Shown here piece by piece: positions 9,033-19,039 of a stretch of DNA of 64,000 nt. Where the stretch lies: the NCBI GenBank assembly GCA_040754075.1, contig JBFMDH010000014.1, positions 62,001-126,000 of the forward strand, in the 5' to 3' direction. How positions within the stretch are numbered: the stretch's first letter is position 1; each line of letters begins with the position of its first letter. The translations under genes and the position numbers were made by a program. The stretch is from Acidobacteriota bacterium (GTDB lineage Bacteria > Acidobacteriota > Blastocatellia > UBA7656). A model generated the notes under the pieces. It did no database searches. It was not told where the DNA came from and was given only the letters and a program-made list of their open reading frames with translations.

Positions 9033-10352
9033 TTACCAGGGCGATACAAACTCCCAATTCGGGCCCCTGAAGAAGGTGCCAATAACCATCAGAATGATGT
9101 TGGTGATGACGAAAATCAGAAACAGGGTATTGGCAAGCAGTCGTTCTTTGGCAAACCAACGACCAACACCTTTCACGCTGCGGTCGAGATAGGGCACCAG
9201 CAGTAAAATCAACACTTCTAATCCCGGTATGCCGACGCCGCCCCAGAATGCCGAATAGCTGACCATTTCCTGCAAACCTAAAAAGTACCAGGGCGCTTTT
9301 GCGGGATTGGGCGGATGCATCACGTTTACAGGTTCTTCAAGCGGCGCATCGAAAAGATAAGAGACCACCAACACACCAGCGACCGTCAGGATGAAAACGA
9401 ATAACTCCGCCAGTAAAAGATTCGGCCAACTGAAGACCGAATTTTCAGGAACGTTTCCGACTTTGGTAAACGGGCCGCGAACCAAACCTTGAATGCCGTA
9501 GTGTTTTTTCTCAATCACCAATGGTTTTGCGGCAACCGAGGCTGTCGCAACAGCAACGGCTGGGTTGGCTACTGTTGCGACAGCGGGTTGTGCTACTGCC
9601 GCTTCTTCCACTGCCGGCGCATCGGTTGCTTCAGGTCGCGACAAGCCGCCATCTTTGCGTATGCGCCAGAAATGTACGGAAACCAGCAGGGTGATGAGCA
9701 CGGGTAAAACCGCGACGTGTAAAACATAAAACCGCAGTAACGCTTCCTGACCGACGGTGGCATCACCGAGCAACAGGAATTTCAAATCATTGCCGATGAC
9801 CGGCGCATAAGCGGCAATCGAGGTGCCGACGGTAATCGCCCAGAATGCCAGTTGATCCCAGGGCAGCAGATAACCTGTGAAGCTGGCAAACAGGGTTAAC
9901 AGAAAAAGCGCCACGCCAATCAGCCAGTTGAATTCACGCGGCTTTTTATACGAGCCGGTGAAAAACACTCTGCACATATGCAGAAATACTGCCGCCACCA
10001 TGCCGTGCGCCGCCCAACGGTGCATATTGCGTAAGAAAATGCCGAAAGCCACGGTGCCGCGCAAATCCAGCATGCGGTCATAAGCCTGTGTGGTTGACGG
10101 CACGTAATAAAACATCAGCAAAATGCCGGTCACCACCAGAATGGCAAATAGAAAAAATGACATCAGCCCAAGTCCCAGGGTGTACCAGGGCTTCAGGGTG
10201 TGGCGATTGACCTTGACCGGATGAATATGCAGAAAGAAATTGGTGAAACTGGTTTGCGCGCGTCCGAGGTCAGTCGCAGGCAACGGATTGCGAAAAATGG
10301 AATTCCAGATGGTGCCCGGAAGGTTCTTAATCGAAAGCAGCATTTTGTTCAT
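9033..10352 (-). CDS. qcrB: Cytochrome b of a menaquinol-type bc complex (fused b6/subunit IV form)
   Basis: 439 residues, membrane-embedded quinol oxidising subunit. Haem ligands are H111 and H125 in the second helix and H212 and H227 in the fourth. The 14-residue gap between the latter pair is the b6-type spacing. After the N-terminal b6-like half there is an alanine/proline/valine-rich linker (about 240-280), then a subunit-IV-like half with the quinol-site motif as APWY (353-356) in place of PEWY. That version is common in Gram-positive and related menaquinol complexes. The gene follows the Rieske gene by five bases. Confidence 0.93.
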   Translation of the reverse strand: MNKMLLSIKNLPGTIWNSIFRNPLPATDLGRAQTSFTNFFLHIHPVKVNRHTLKPWYTLGLGLMSFFLFAILVVTGILLMFYYVPSTTQAYDRMLDLRGTVAFGIFLRNMHRWAAHGMVAAVFLHMCRVFFTGSYKKPREFNWLIGVALFLLTLFASFTGYLLPWDQLAFWAITVGTSIAAYAPVIGNDLKFLLLGDATVGQEALLRFYVLHVAVLPVLITLLVSVHFWRIRKDGGLSRPEATDAPAVEEAAVAQPAVATVANPAVAVATASVAAKPLVIEKKHYGIQGLVRGPFTKVGNVPENSVFSWPNLLLAELFVFILTVAGVLVVSYLFDAPLEEPVNVMHPPNPAKAPWYFLGLQEMVSYSAFWGGVGIPGLEVLILLLVPYLDRSVKGVGRWFAKERLLANTLFLIFVITNIILMVIGTFFRGPNWEFVSPW

Positions 10353-10357
10353 ACTGG

Positions 10358-10852
10358 TTATACCTCGAAGTAGGTTCCGGCGTTGATCTCAGCGTTTTTA
10401 TCAACTTCAAGTTCACCGTTCGGCGCGAGGCTCACTTGATACCATGCCAAAGGTTTCGGCGCGGGACCGCCGGTTACATTGCCATCCTGGTCGAAACGCG
10501 AACCGTGACATGGGCAGGCAAAGCCGGTTTCCGAGACCCCGACGATACAACCGAGATGCGTGCAGGTGGTCGAAAGCGCCGCGAAACGATTGCCTTCGCG
10601 CACAATGCAAATGCGTTCGGTATCGATGGCGATGCGGGTTCCCGGCGCAAACTCATCGGGTTTGCCAATCGCAAAGCGTTGCGGTTGTCCGTAGGTGGCG
10701 CGCGGTTTAATAAAGATGAGGTTCGATAGCACAGTGATAATTGCCGAACCGAAAAGTCCGAAACTGCTCAGCCAGGTGAGCAAACGGCGACGGGTCATCA
10801 CTTCTTCGCTGACGGCTTCGGAATTTTTTACAGGCTTTTTAGCGACGGTCAT
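10358..10852 (-). CDS. qcrA: Rieske [2Fe-2S] protein of the bc complex
   Basis: 164 residues from the ATG at 10852, chosen because GGAGGA sits eight bases before it. The first 50 residues hold an arginine triplet (RRR, 21-23) before a hydrophobic helix, as in Tat-exported, membrane-anchored Rieske proteins. Cluster ligands are in CTHLGC (97-102) and CPCHGS (113-118), and a GGPAPKPL motif follows. It takes electrons from quinol and passes them to the adjacent cytochrome. Its start overlaps the end of the CcoS-like gene by 14 bases, which suggests translational coupling. Confidence 0.95.
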   Translation of the reverse strand: MTVAKKPVKNSEAVSEEVMTRRRLLTWLSSFGLFGSAIITVLSNLIFIKPRATYGQPQRFAIGKPDEFAPGTRIAIDTERICIVREGNRFAALSTTCTHLGCIVGVSETGFACPCHGSRFDQDGNVTGGPAPKPLAWYQVSLAPNGELEVDKNAEINAGTYFEV

Positions 10853-11027
10853 CCGATTTTTCCTCCACAGATGAATCAACAAGTTCTTCAATATCTGACC
10901 AGAAAACCTGGTATTTGGCTTCTTCGAGGTTGCGGAAATAATCGCGGCGAACGGCAAAGATAAAAATCAACATTGCCCCCACGCCCATCAACAAACTGGC
11001 AATAATTGCAACCCAAGTCAGCACCAT
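10839..11027 (-). CDS. CcoS-like small membrane peptide
   Basis: 62 residues. An N-terminal helix (about 3-25) is followed by [18 protein letters not shown] and an acidic tail. The layout helix, basic turn, 'L-E-x-A/P-K-Y' and acidic end is that of CcoS, the small factor needed to insert cofactors in CcoN. It is the first gene of the respiratory run and overlaps the Rieske start. The match is by pattern only. An AT-rich stretch precedes its ATG and no clear ribosome site is visible, so a slightly different start is possible. Confidence 0.6.
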   Translation of the reverse strand: MVLTWVAIIASLLMGVGAMLIFIFAVRRDYFRNLEEAKYQVFWSDIEELVDSSVEEKSDDRR

Positions 11028-11573
11028 AATTTTTTTTAAACGTTTTAAATTTGAGTAACACCCGCTCGTAATTTACACAGCAAAAGCTAGGCAATTTCTT
11101 GCTTAAAGCAAACTATGGCAATCATCGTTCCAAGCGGTTTTCGCGGTGAAAGCGTGTTATTCTTCGCAAAACCAATTTCGCAGGAAAAAATGCTGTGTAT
11201 TCCTTCGCATAAAATGAGAGAAATTACCCACCGGAAATGGCAGTCGAAAAGAGATGAAAATTTTCACAAGCGCGGATTGCAATTCGCTGCGCATCTTTAC
11301 GCCTTTTATTAACCGAACTTACTTAATCCAGCGCGTATTATTGAAGAATGTAAAAATGCGCAATCGGCAATTGCGCATTGCCAACGTAAAACTGCATAAA
11401 ATTTGCTTAATCGAACGGACTAAATAATTGACAAAGTATAAGGGCAAAGATAGTATGACGCTTGTCTAACTAAGCTCCCTAGAAATTGCCCACACACAAT
11501 CAAGTAGTTTTTGTAATCATAGCTTTACCTTTTGTACGCAAAACGGCTTCTGCCTTTTCTTGGAGGATAAATA
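11028..11573. other. Divergent intergenic region with hairpins
   Basis: This gap separates the minus-strand respiratory genes from the plus-strand giant protein gene. It holds a short palindrome (TTGCTTAAAGCAA, 11099-11111), a perfect hairpin with nine-base arms (ATGCGCAAT at 11356-11364 and ATTGCGCAT at 11370-11378) whose sequence also shows loose seven-base periodicity, and a consensus promoter on the plus strand (separate entry). A 65-codon open frame at 11115-11312 has no ribosome site and is judged non-coding. No convincing promoter for the respiratory operon was found. Confidence 0.5.
11428..11456 (+). promoter_or_regulatory. Consensus sigma-70-type promoter for the giant secreted protein
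   Basis: TTGACA (11428-11433), a 17-base spacer, then TAGTAT (11451-11456). Transcription would start near 11463, giving a leader of roughly 110 bases before the GGAGGAT ribosome site and the ATG at 11574. The hexamers are identical to those of the promoter facing rpsL. Confidence 0.75.
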
Positions 11574-14500
11574 ATGCTTAACCGGAGAAATCAACCCAGA
11601 CTCTCAAGTTTGAAAATCAAGTCCCTGTTCAATCTGAAAATGTCAAAAAAACTGTTGAGCCTTAGTGCTCTGGTTTTCTTGATTCTCGGAGCGATCTCAA
11701 TCAAAGCCATTCCGATGATTGTAGCTCGCGCCGGTAGCGCGAAATCGAAAGCCAAGCCCCGGCAAGTGGCTGCCGAGCAAGTGACCACACGCACCAAATC
11801 TTCAAGCGGGGCGTGGATCAATTTAGCGGCTGGCAGAGAAGTGACCAGCGAATTTTCAGGAAACGCCAAAGCCGGTGAAGCCTTGGCAAAAGGACTGGCT
11901 AAACCTTTGGCGCTGGCTGCGGGTGATTTCGATGGCGATGGGATTGATGATTTAGTCGGTGGTTTTCAGGGACCCGACGGCGGTTTGATTGCCCTCTGGC
12001 GCGGCAATGTTGATGCGCAGCATCCGAATACCGCAGAAGCCAAAGCCCGTAAACAAAACGGGGAATCAACCGATGCTGCCTACTTAGGTAAAGCTCAGGT
12101 GTTTGAAGTATCGGATGCGCCGGAACTCATGGTTACGGGTGATTTCGACAATGACGGCTTTTTGGATGTTGCCTTTACCAATCGCGGCAGCAATCAACTG
12201 TTTGTTTTACCGGGAACCGGCAAAGGTGGATTTGCAGAGTTATACTGGCTTGATTTACCCGATGTCGTCACCGCGCTTGCCACCGGCGATGTGAATCGCG
12301 CCGATGGGCTTGCCGATTTGCTGGTCGGTTTACGAACCGGAAATCTACTGGTTTTTGAAGGCGTTCGGGGCGCGATTAACGAACCTGCGGAAAACTTCAA
12401 TCTGCCGTTTGAGGTCACCTCCATCAGTCTTGAGCAGATGGACACAGACGGTTTTACCGACGTGGTTGTGGGCGGCGGAAAAAACCTCGCCATTATTCAT
12501 GGACGCGATAGAAAAATTTCCGAATCTTATGAGGTAAGAGCCAAAGTTCCCGCCGCAAACGTTGAACAACGCGAGTTTGCTTTTGCTATCAAAGCCGTCA
12601 GCGCAGGGGATTTCACCGGCGATACTGCCAATGATATTGCGCTGTTGGATGGAAACGGCGCAGTACAACTGCTCACCAAAAATACCACCACCAAGAAAAA
12701 AGTGATTGACGGATTAGCCGGATTGCAGGTCAAACAACTCGGCGCCAGCGCCATGCCTGCGGCGACCCAGTTATTCAAAACCCGCTCATCCAGTTTACCG
12801 GCAGATGGACTGGCTTTATTTGGCGGCGACGAATTTCAAATCGTTGTCGATGGCGCGACGGTGTCGCGCAGAGAAGCGCAACAGCCCGTCAGCGTTCCGG
12901 CGACGGTGAGTTCGGTGATCGGCGTTGATGGCGGCGTTGCGGCGCTTTTGCCTGTACAAATCAACAGCGATGCGTTGACCGATTATGTGTTATTCAGAGG
13001 CACGAGCACCGCGCCTTCAGTAGTGCCGACGGCACTCGGCGCGACCTTTACAGTAACCAACACGGCGAACACCGGCGCAGGTTCATTGCGACAGGCGATT
13101 ATTGATGCCAATCTCACTGTTGGCGCTGACACTATCAACTTTGCTATTGGCTCCGGTTTGCAAACCATCAATTTAACTGCCGATTTACCGGCGCTCACGG
13201 AAACCGTAACCGTTGACGGAACCACGCAACCGGGTTTTGCGGGCACACCGGTGATTGAAATCAACAGTTCGGGAGCGACTTCGGGCATCGGTTTGAAAGT
13301 GTCTGGTGGCACTTCGTTAATTAAAGGTCTCAACGTTCATGGCTTCACGCTGACCGGAGTTCAATTTGTCCTGGTTGGCAATAATAAACTCGAAGGCTGC
13401 TATTTGGGAACCGACCCCGCCGGTACGGCTGCTCTGCCAAATGGCGACGGCGTTCAGGTCACGGCTTCCAATAACACCATCGGCGGAACCACCGCAGCGG
13501 CTCGCAACCTGATTTCCGGCAATAACGACAATGGCGTTGATATTTCCAATTCCTCAGCCGGTAACAACCTGGTTAAAGGGAATTATATCGGCACTGAGGT
13601 TACAGGCGCGGCGGCTTTGCCGAATCAAAGCAACGGCGTTTATATTCTCGCAAAAAACAATATCGTCGGCGGCACCACTGCCAATGACCGCAATATTATT
13701 TCCGGTAACACAACCAACGGCGTGCGCTTGCTCAATGATGTGTTGTATGCCAGTAATCGGGTGCAGGGAAATTATATCGGCACCGATGCCGCAGGCGCTG
13801 CCGCGGTTCCCAATACGGCGGGCGGTATTGCGATTTTCAACTCGCCCACGCATACCATCGGCGGCACCACGACCGGCGCTGGGAATTTAATCGCCGGAAA
13901 TACCGGTTATGGCATCCTGATTCAAAATGATAAAGCCACAGGTATTTTGGTTCAGGGCAATATGATTGGCAGCGCTACGCTCGCCAATGGCGGACCGGGT
14001 GTATTCATCAATCTCACCTTGAGCAACACCGTCGGCGGCACGGTAATCAATTCGCCCAATACGATTACCAATAACAACAAAGGTGTGGTGGTGGTCGGCG
14101 CATCAGCCACCAGCAATCGCATACGGCAAAATTCCATCACCGCCAATACCGCTATGGGCATTGACCTCGGCGATGATGGTGTCACCGCGAACGACACTTT
14201 AGACCCCGACGCCGGTGCCAACACCTTGCAGAATTTTCCTGTGCTCTCGACCGTCATTGGCGGCGCGAGTACCACGATTACCGGAACCCTCAACAGCACG
14301 GCGAACACCGCTTTCGATTTGGATTTCTTCACCAGTTCAAACTGTGATCGTCAGGGCGCGACGTTTTTAGGCACAGCCAATGTCACCACCAATGCCAGCG
14401 GCAATGCGACCATCAATGTCAATTTCCCGGTTTCGTTATCAGCGGGACAAGCCATCACTGCAACCGCGACCGACCCGAATGGCAATACTTCGGAATTTTC

Positions 14501-16601
14501 CGAATGCGTCATTTTGTGCGCTTATAGTATCAATCCCACGAGTCAGAATTTCGCGCCGGCAGGCGGCAGCGGTTCATTCGATGTGACCGCGACCGGCGGT
14601 TGCAGTTGGACAGCGACCACTACACAAAGCTGGATTACCATCACCAGTGGCGCAAGCGGCACCGGCAACGGCACCGTGAATTTCACGGTCGCCGCCAATG
14701 ATGTCGCAAGTCAGCGCACCGGAACCATTACGGTTGCCAGTCAAGGCATCACGGTGCAAACCTTCACTGTAACTCAAGACCCGGCGCCTTGTAATTTCAG
14801 CATCGCGCCGACCAGTCAAAGCTTTATTTCAACCGGCGGCAGCGGCACCGTGAGTGTAACGGTAGCGCAAGGTTGTGCGTGGACGGCGGTGAGCAATGAT
14901 GCGTGGATTACTGTCACCAGCGGCGCAAGCGGCAATGGCAATGGCACGGTTGGCTATTCGGTTGCCGCAAAGACCGACCCGGGCCCGCGCACCGGAACCA
15001 TTACCATCGCCGATCAAACCTTTACCGTCAATCAATCGGGCACCGATTGCACTTTTCAAATTGCGCCAACCAGCCAACATTTCCCGGTCGCCGGTGGCAC
15101 AGGTTCAATCGCTGTAACCACGCCGGGAGTTTGCGACTGGATGGCGGTGAGCAATGATGCGTGGATTCATATCACCAGCGGCGCAAGCGGCACCGGCAAT
15201 GGCACAGTCAATTTTTCGGTTGATACTTCGACCGACCCCGGCAATCGCACCGGCAGCATCAATGTCGCAGGACAAACCTTTACGGTTACGCAGGACGGCA
15301 CCAATCCCTGTCTCTATGTGATTGCGCCGACCAGTCAGGCATTTCCTGTTGGCGGTGGCAGCAGTTCGGTTGCCGTGACCACCGGCGCAACCTGCAACTG
15401 GACAGCCGTCAGCAACAGCGCCTTTATCACGGTAGTTTCAGGCGCAGCCGGAACCGGTAATGGGGTTGTCGGATTTAACGTCGCTGCCAATCCGACCAAT
15501 GCGGTTCGCAGCGGAACGATTACCATCGCCGGTCTTACCTTCACGGTCAATCAAGCCGGAACCTCCTGTGTTTCGACGATTAGTCCTCTGGGATTATCGT
15601 TCACCTTCTCAGGCGGCAGCGGCACATTCGCCGTTACAGCTTTAGCGAACTGTTCGTGGCCCGTGACGACCTTTGATTCCTTTATCACCATCACCTCCAG
15701 CAGCCTCGGTTCGGGTTCGCAAAAAGTCAAATATACGGTTGCCGCCAATCCCAACCCGACGCCGCGCACCGGATATATTCTGGTTGGCGGATTCGTGCAT
15801 ACGGTTTCGCAGGCGGCAGCCCCGAATACCTGTAGTTATTCCATCAATCCGACCAGTCAGAACTTCGCCGATACCGGCGGAACCGACAGCGTTAATGTCA
15901 CTGCCGGAACCGGGTGCAACTGGACAGCCATCAGTAATGCGGTTTGGATTACGGTGACCAGTGGCGCAAGCGGCACCGGCAACGGCACTGTGAATTATTC
16001 GGTGCAGGCAAATCCCAATGCCTCGCCGCGCTCTGGAACCATCACCATCGCCGGTCATACCTTCACGGTCAATCAGGCGGCGGCTCCGGGCAGTTGTAAC
16101 TATTTGATTTCGCCGACCGGTCAAACGTTTGGCGTTTCGGGTGGCAGCAGCACGGTAAATGTGACGGCGGGTGTTGGTTGCAATTGGACGGCGGTGAGCA
16201 ATGATGCGTGGATTACTGTCACCAGCGGCGCAAGCGGTTCAGGAAACGGCTCCGTAGGTTATAGTGTGGCAGCCAATCCCAATCCGTCCTCGCGCACCGG
16301 AACCATGACGATTGCCGGACAGACGTTTACGGTGATGCAGAACGGCAATTGCAACTACCTGATTTCACCGAGCGGTCGCACCTTCACCAATGTCGGTGGC
16401 AGCAGCACCGTAACCGTGACGACCACGACCGGCTGCGATTGGACGGCGACGACCTCTGCGGGGTGGATTATCATCACCAGCGGCAGCGGTTCAGGAAATG
16501 GAACGGTGAGTTATACGGTGTTGAATAATTCGTCGGGCGTCTTGCGAACCGGCACGATTGTCATCAACGGTAAGGTTCACACCGTCAAACAAAATCCATA
16601 A
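11574..16601 (+). CDS. Giant secreted protein: FG-GAP repeats, CSLREA/beta-helix region, eight BACON-like domains
   Basis: 1675 residues with a strong GGAGGAT ribosome site. A long basic N-terminus leads to a hydrophobic signal segment (about 28-45). Residues 115-370 contain four to five FG-GAP/VCBS-like calcium-loop motifs (for example [11 protein letters not shown] and [11 protein letters not shown]). Around 495 is a CSLREA-type motif ([15 protein letters not shown]), then an N/G-rich right-handed beta-helix region to about 870. From 981 to the end there are eight tandem Ig-like domains of about 85 residues with CxWxA...WI.I/VTSG patterns, matching BACON domains. No membrane anchor or sorting tail is visible. 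BACON domains often bind carbohydrate or mucin, so adhesion or polysaccharide binding is plausible but unproven. Confidence 0.85.
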   Translation: MLNRRNQPRLSSLKIKSLFNLKMSKKLLSLSALVFLILGAISIKAIPMIVARAGSAKSKAKPRQVAAEQVTTRTKSSSGAWINLAAGREVTSEFSGNAKAGEALAKGLAKPLALAAGDFDGDGIDDLVGGFQGPDGGLIALWRGNVDAQHPNTAEAKARKQNGESTDAAYLGKAQVFEVSDAPELMVTGDFDNDGFLDVAFTNRGSNQLFVLPGTGKGGFAELYWLDLPDVVTALATGDVNRADGLADLLVGLRTGNLLVFEGVRGAINEPAENFNLPFEVTSISLEQMDTDGFTDVVVGGGKNLAIIHGRDRKISESYEVRAKVPAANVEQREFAFAIKAVSAGDFTGDTANDIALLDGNGAVQLLTKNTTTKKKVIDGLAGLQVKQLGASAMPAATQLFKTRSSSLPADGLALFGGDEFQIVVDGATVSRREAQQPVSVPATVSSVIGVDGGVAALLPVQINSDALTDYVLFRGTSTAPSVVPTALGATFTVTNTANTGAGSLRQAIIDANLTVGADTINFAIGSGLQTINLTADLPALTETVTVDGTTQPGFAGTPVIEINSSGATSGIGLKVSGGTSLIKGLNVHGFTLTGVQFVLVGNNKLEGCYLGTDPAGTAALPNGDGVQVTASNNTIGGTTAAARNLISGNNDNGVDISNSSAGNNLVKGNYIGTEVTGAAALPNQSNGVYILAKNNIVGGTTANDRNIISGNTTNGVRLLNDVLYASNRVQGNYIGTDAAGAAAVPNTAGGIAIFNSPTHTIGGTTTGAGNLIAGNTGYGILIQNDKATGILVQGNMIGSATLANGGPGVFINLTLSNTVGGTVINSPNTITNNNKGVVVVGASATSNRIRQNSITANTAMGIDLGDDGVTANDTLDPDAGANTLQNFPVLSTVIGGASTTITGTLNSTANTAFDLDFFTSSNCDRQGATFLGTANVTTNASGNATINVNFPVSLSAGQAITATATDPNGNTSEFSECVILCAYSINPTSQNFAPAGGSGSFDVTATGGCSWTATTTQSWITITSGASGTGNGTVNFTVAANDVASQRTGTITVASQGITVQTFTVTQDPAPCNFSIAPTSQSFISTGGSGTVSVTVAQGCAWTAVSNDAWITVTSGASGNGNGTVGYSVAAKTDPGPRTGTITIADQTFTVNQSGTDCTFQIAPTSQHFPVAGGTGSIAVTTPGVCDWMAVSNDAWIHITSGASGTGNGTVNFSVDTSTDPGNRTGSINVAGQTFTVTQDGTNPCLYVIAPTSQAFPVGGGSSSVAVTTGATCNWTAVSNSAFITVVSGAAGTGNGVVGFNVAANPTNAVRSGTITIAGLTFTVNQAGTSCVSTISPLGLSFTFSGGSGTFAVTALANCSWPVTTFDSFITITSSSLGSGSQKVKYTVAANPNPTPRTGYILVGGFVHTVSQAAAPNTCSYSINPTSQNFADTGGTDSVNVTAGTGCNWTAISNAVWITVTSGASGTGNGTVNYSVQANPNASPRSGTITIAGHTFTVNQAAAPGSCNYLISPTGQTFGVSGGSSTVNVTAGVGCNWTAVSNDAWITVTSGASGSGNGSVGYSVAANPNPSSRTGTMTIAGQTFTVMQNGNCNYLISPSGRTFTNVGGSSTVTVTTTTGCDWTATTSAGWIIITSGSGSGNGTVSYTVLNNSSGVLRTGTIVINGKVHTVKQNP
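14518..16598 (+). repeat. Eight tandem BACON-like domain repeats (coding)
   Basis: Eight units of about 255 bases. Each encodes an N-terminal S/APTSQ.F segment, a conserved Cys-x-Trp (CNWTA, CDWMA and variants), a WI.ITSGASG.GNG core and a closing [13 protein letters not shown] strand. DNA identity is visibly high in the SGASG part, so slippage or recombination between units is likely and unit number may vary among strains or be mis-assembled. Unit 5 is the most diverged and lacks the TSGASG core. Confidence 0.85.
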
Positions 16602-16608
16602 TCGTCCG

Positions 16609-16632
16609 GTCATCGAATGGCGGTTCGATGAC
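16609..16632. repeat. Perfect hairpin just after the giant gene
   Basis: Nine-base arms GTCATCGAA (16609-16617) and TTCGATGAC (16624-16632) flank a six-base loop. No T-run follows. It lies between the stop codon (16599-16601) and the intrinsic terminator, so it may shield the 3' end of the message. Confidence 0.6.
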
Positions 16633-16653
16633 TGTATGATTAATCAATTTCAT

Positions 16654-16690
16654 CAGGCTGATTGTTCGCGCAATCAGCCTGATTTTTTTA
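16654..16690 (+). terminator. Intrinsic terminator of the giant secreted protein gene
   Basis: Eleven-base stem CAGGCTGATTG (16654-16664) and CAATCAGCCTG (16671-16681) with a six-base loop, followed by a run of seven T residues on the plus strand. Confidence 0.9.
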
Positions 16691-16731
16691 GGTCTGAATA
16701 ATTTTTGAAATCGAAATATTTGCTGAGCCAT

Positions 16732-16962
16732 CTGCAAGCGAAGACCTTTGCAGCGATTTACCTCATCTTGTTCGAGGTTGAGTAAGCGGTCTTTGACCGT
16801 GCCGGGTGTGAACCGGCTTCGCCAGTTGCGTGAACCGATTGACCGCTTTAAAATTCCGCTATCAAAATTTCTTACTCTCGCCACTCAGTTGAACGGAACT
16901 GAGATACCAATGGGTATAGCCGGGTCAGGCAGCTATACGCAGTCGCTGAAATTACAATTGGT
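16732..16962 (+). ncRNA. Candidate structured leader RNA or small RNA
   Basis: At least five perfect stems lie in about 230 bases: CTGCAA/TTGCAG (16732-16737, 16748-16753); AAGCGGTC/GACCGCTT (16784-16791, 16841-16848) enclosing GCCGG/CCGGC (16801-16805, 16813-16817); CTCAGTT/AACTGAG (16884-16890, 16897-16903); and ACCAAT/ATTGGT (16906-16911, 16957-16962) enclosing GTATAGC/GCTATAC (16914-16920, 16932-16938). CGGTC at 16787-16791 can instead pair with GACCG at 16795-16799, giving mutually exclusive folds. It lies between a terminator and the gene starting at 17031. No known riboswitch consensus was recognised. Confidence 0.45.
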
Positions 16963-17030
16963 GAATTCGTCTCAAACGGCTTCATCGGCTATTGCATACT
17001 GTAACCTTGATGAAGCATTCAGGAGGAGCA

Positions 17031-18158
17031 ATGAACAACCTGTCAAAAGCGCTGCTGGATTTTATCGGTGAGCAATCTTCAGACCTGAAAAAGATTATTC
17101 CGCATTTGATATGTTTCACGGTAATTGTTGTATTGATCGCTCAAACTGCGCCTGCCAATATTTTTTATCCGCAATCATCACCACAGCGGTCTTTTACTTT
17201 TGCGGCAGACCTCCAGTCACCAACCGCACCCCAGACGCCGACAACTAAACCCGCAACAACGCAACCCGCTAAAGATTTAAACCCCCAAAAACGTTCAGGA
17301 GAAGCCGAAAAAGAAAAGCGAAAAAAAGCCTTGCAGATGCTCGATGAGGTGCTGGCTTATGCGCCGAGCATCAGACCCGTTGAATACGCTATTTTAACTG
17401 AGGTCGAGGGCGCGATGATGCTTTGGAAAAGCGATAAATATCGCGCCACCACGATTCTCAAAGAAGCCGTGAAAACCCTGCGCGGGTTAATCAATGATGA
17501 GAAAAAATCCCTGACCGATAATCAACCCCGCAACCCCTATTTGCAACAGCTCAGATTTTTAGTGGTTCGTAAGATTGCTCAGGTCAACCCAGACCTCGTA
17601 AACGAACTCTTTCTGGAAAAAACTGCCGATGGTCGAGCGCCTGAGATGTCTATGGAATGGACTCAGGAAGGACTGTCGTTACTGAGCGTTGCCACCGAAT
17701 TGATCGAAAAAGACCCTAAACTGGCAGCGCGCATTGCCGAACAAATTTTTCCGCTGGGACTGGCGGCGTATGATATTTTCATCAGGAATCTTGCGAAATA
17801 TGACGCTCAGGAAGCCGAGCGTTTAGCTATCCTCGTCATCAACCGCTTTCGCGACAGCGCCGTTCCGACGGTTAATTTGATGAATATGTATTCGTTCTTT
17901 TTATATGAAAATAACTCTGCAAAACTGCGAGACTATTATTTGCTGGCGTTAGCCACACGGTTCAGGCGTGATTTGATTGCCCAAACTGCAAATGCCGACC
18001 TGCAATACGGGTGGGAACTTGCACAAAAAATGAATCGCTACATTCCTCGCTCGCTTCCGCAGTGGCAGGTTGAATTTCAAAATATCGCCGATGAATTTAA
18101 CAGTGCGCTTCAAGCGCGCGCTTGCTCAACCCGCGCCGCGCAAAAACATCACGGTTGA
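17031..18158 (+). pseudogene. 5' part of a frameshifted gene encoding an exported helical protein
   Basis: The ATG at 17031 follows AGGAGG (17021-17026). The product has a membrane or signal segment (about residues 24-45), a proline/threonine-rich linker, then an alpha-helical region with no recognised domain. This phase stops at 18158, but the neighbouring phase continues with similar helical, Ala/Lys/Glu-rich coding to 18969. The switch falls at the GCGCGCGC tract (18114-18121). Restoring one GC unit would make a single product of about 645 residues. Either a real dinucleotide contraction or a sequencing or assembly error. Function not recognised; no partner nearby suggests one. Confidence 0.6.
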
Positions 18159-18969
18159 TATGTCGGTTCTCAATTCCGCTGCCGAGGTGGACACCCAGGA
18201 CATACGTGATGAGATACCCCGCGTCGAATCCATGAATGACGTACAGGCGCGTGACAGAGAGTATCAACAACTGGCGACCAAAGCCGCATACAAAGCCGAC
18301 GCGCGATTGGCGGAAGAATTGATGGCAAAAATCACCGACGATGAAATCAGGAAAGAAACCACCTTGAAGGTTTATAGCCCGCTGGTTCGCAAAGCGATGG
18401 ATGATAAGAACTGGCTGCTGGCGCGCGCTTACGCCTTTAAAGTTTCTGACCCGCTCGGTCGCACACTGATACTCGATACCTTGATGCAACGTATGGCGAA
18501 AGCGGGCGAAGAAAAAAATCGCATCAGAGAAATTTATGTTGCGACTTTAAATCAACTCGCTTCAGATGAACCGACCGATAAAGTTGCCAAAGCCTTTCTG
18601 TTGATTGCCAGAGGTCAGCTTGCGATTGATGCGGAATTAAAACGCGAAGCCATCAACAGCGCCGTCTCTGTATTGAACGGGCTTGCGAAAAAGGATGAAA
18701 AATTTGCCGAATCGAGTATCGGCGGGGTCATCGGAACCTGGATTCGTTACCCTGAATATTCATACAGACCTGATGAAGTTCTGGCGCTTACGGATATGAC
18801 CGCCCAGGTGTTTAAAGAACTCGCAAAAGAGAATCCCGACACTGCTTATGAAATATCGGTAGGCATCACGCATACGGGACTTCGTGCCCTGTCACATCTG
18901 GCAATCAGTAAAGGGCTGATGGAAACCCTCGCGATGCAGCCGCCCGCGCGGCAACCAAAAAAAGGATGA
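18070..18969 (+). pseudogene. 3' part of the same frameshifted gene
   Basis: This frame is open from 18070, but the natural protein continuation probably begins at about 18122, where it reads LAQPAPRKNITVD after the GC tract. It continues as an alpha-helical, repeat-like sequence with regular Ala/Leu spacing (TPR-like in appearance, not assigned). It has no ribosome site of its own and overlaps the 5' part, so independent expression is unlikely. It ends ten to fifteen bases before a bidirectional terminator shared with rpoC. Confidence 0.55.
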
Positions 18970-18980
18970 ACTCGACAACA

Positions 18981-19020
18981 AAAAAGGGATGAAGTGACGA
19001 GTCACGCCATCCCTTTCAAG
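18981..19020. terminator. Bidirectional terminator between convergent genes
   Basis: AAAGGGATG (18983-18991) pairs with CATCCCTTT (19008-19016), with an inner GTGAC/GTCAC stem. A-rich sequence precedes it and TTT ends it, so it can act for the plus-strand gene and for rpoC on the minus strand. Confidence 0.75.
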
Positions 19021-19039
19021 TTAATTGGTGAATCGGAGT

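Noticed and set aside
10358-10957. Longer Rieske start at 10957
   Set aside because: Would overlap most of the CcoS-like gene; the ATG at 10852 has a strong GGAGGA site.
11115-11312. 65-codon plus-strand frame before the giant gene
   Set aside because: No ribosome site, no family pattern, lies upstream of the consensus promoter in an AT-rich gap.
14518-16598. CRISPR-like or satellite DNA repeats
   Set aside because: The repeats are in frame and encode diverged domains of one protein.
16748-17071. 107-codon plus-strand frame
   Set aside because: Runs through the structured leader and overlaps the better-supported start at 17031 in another phase.
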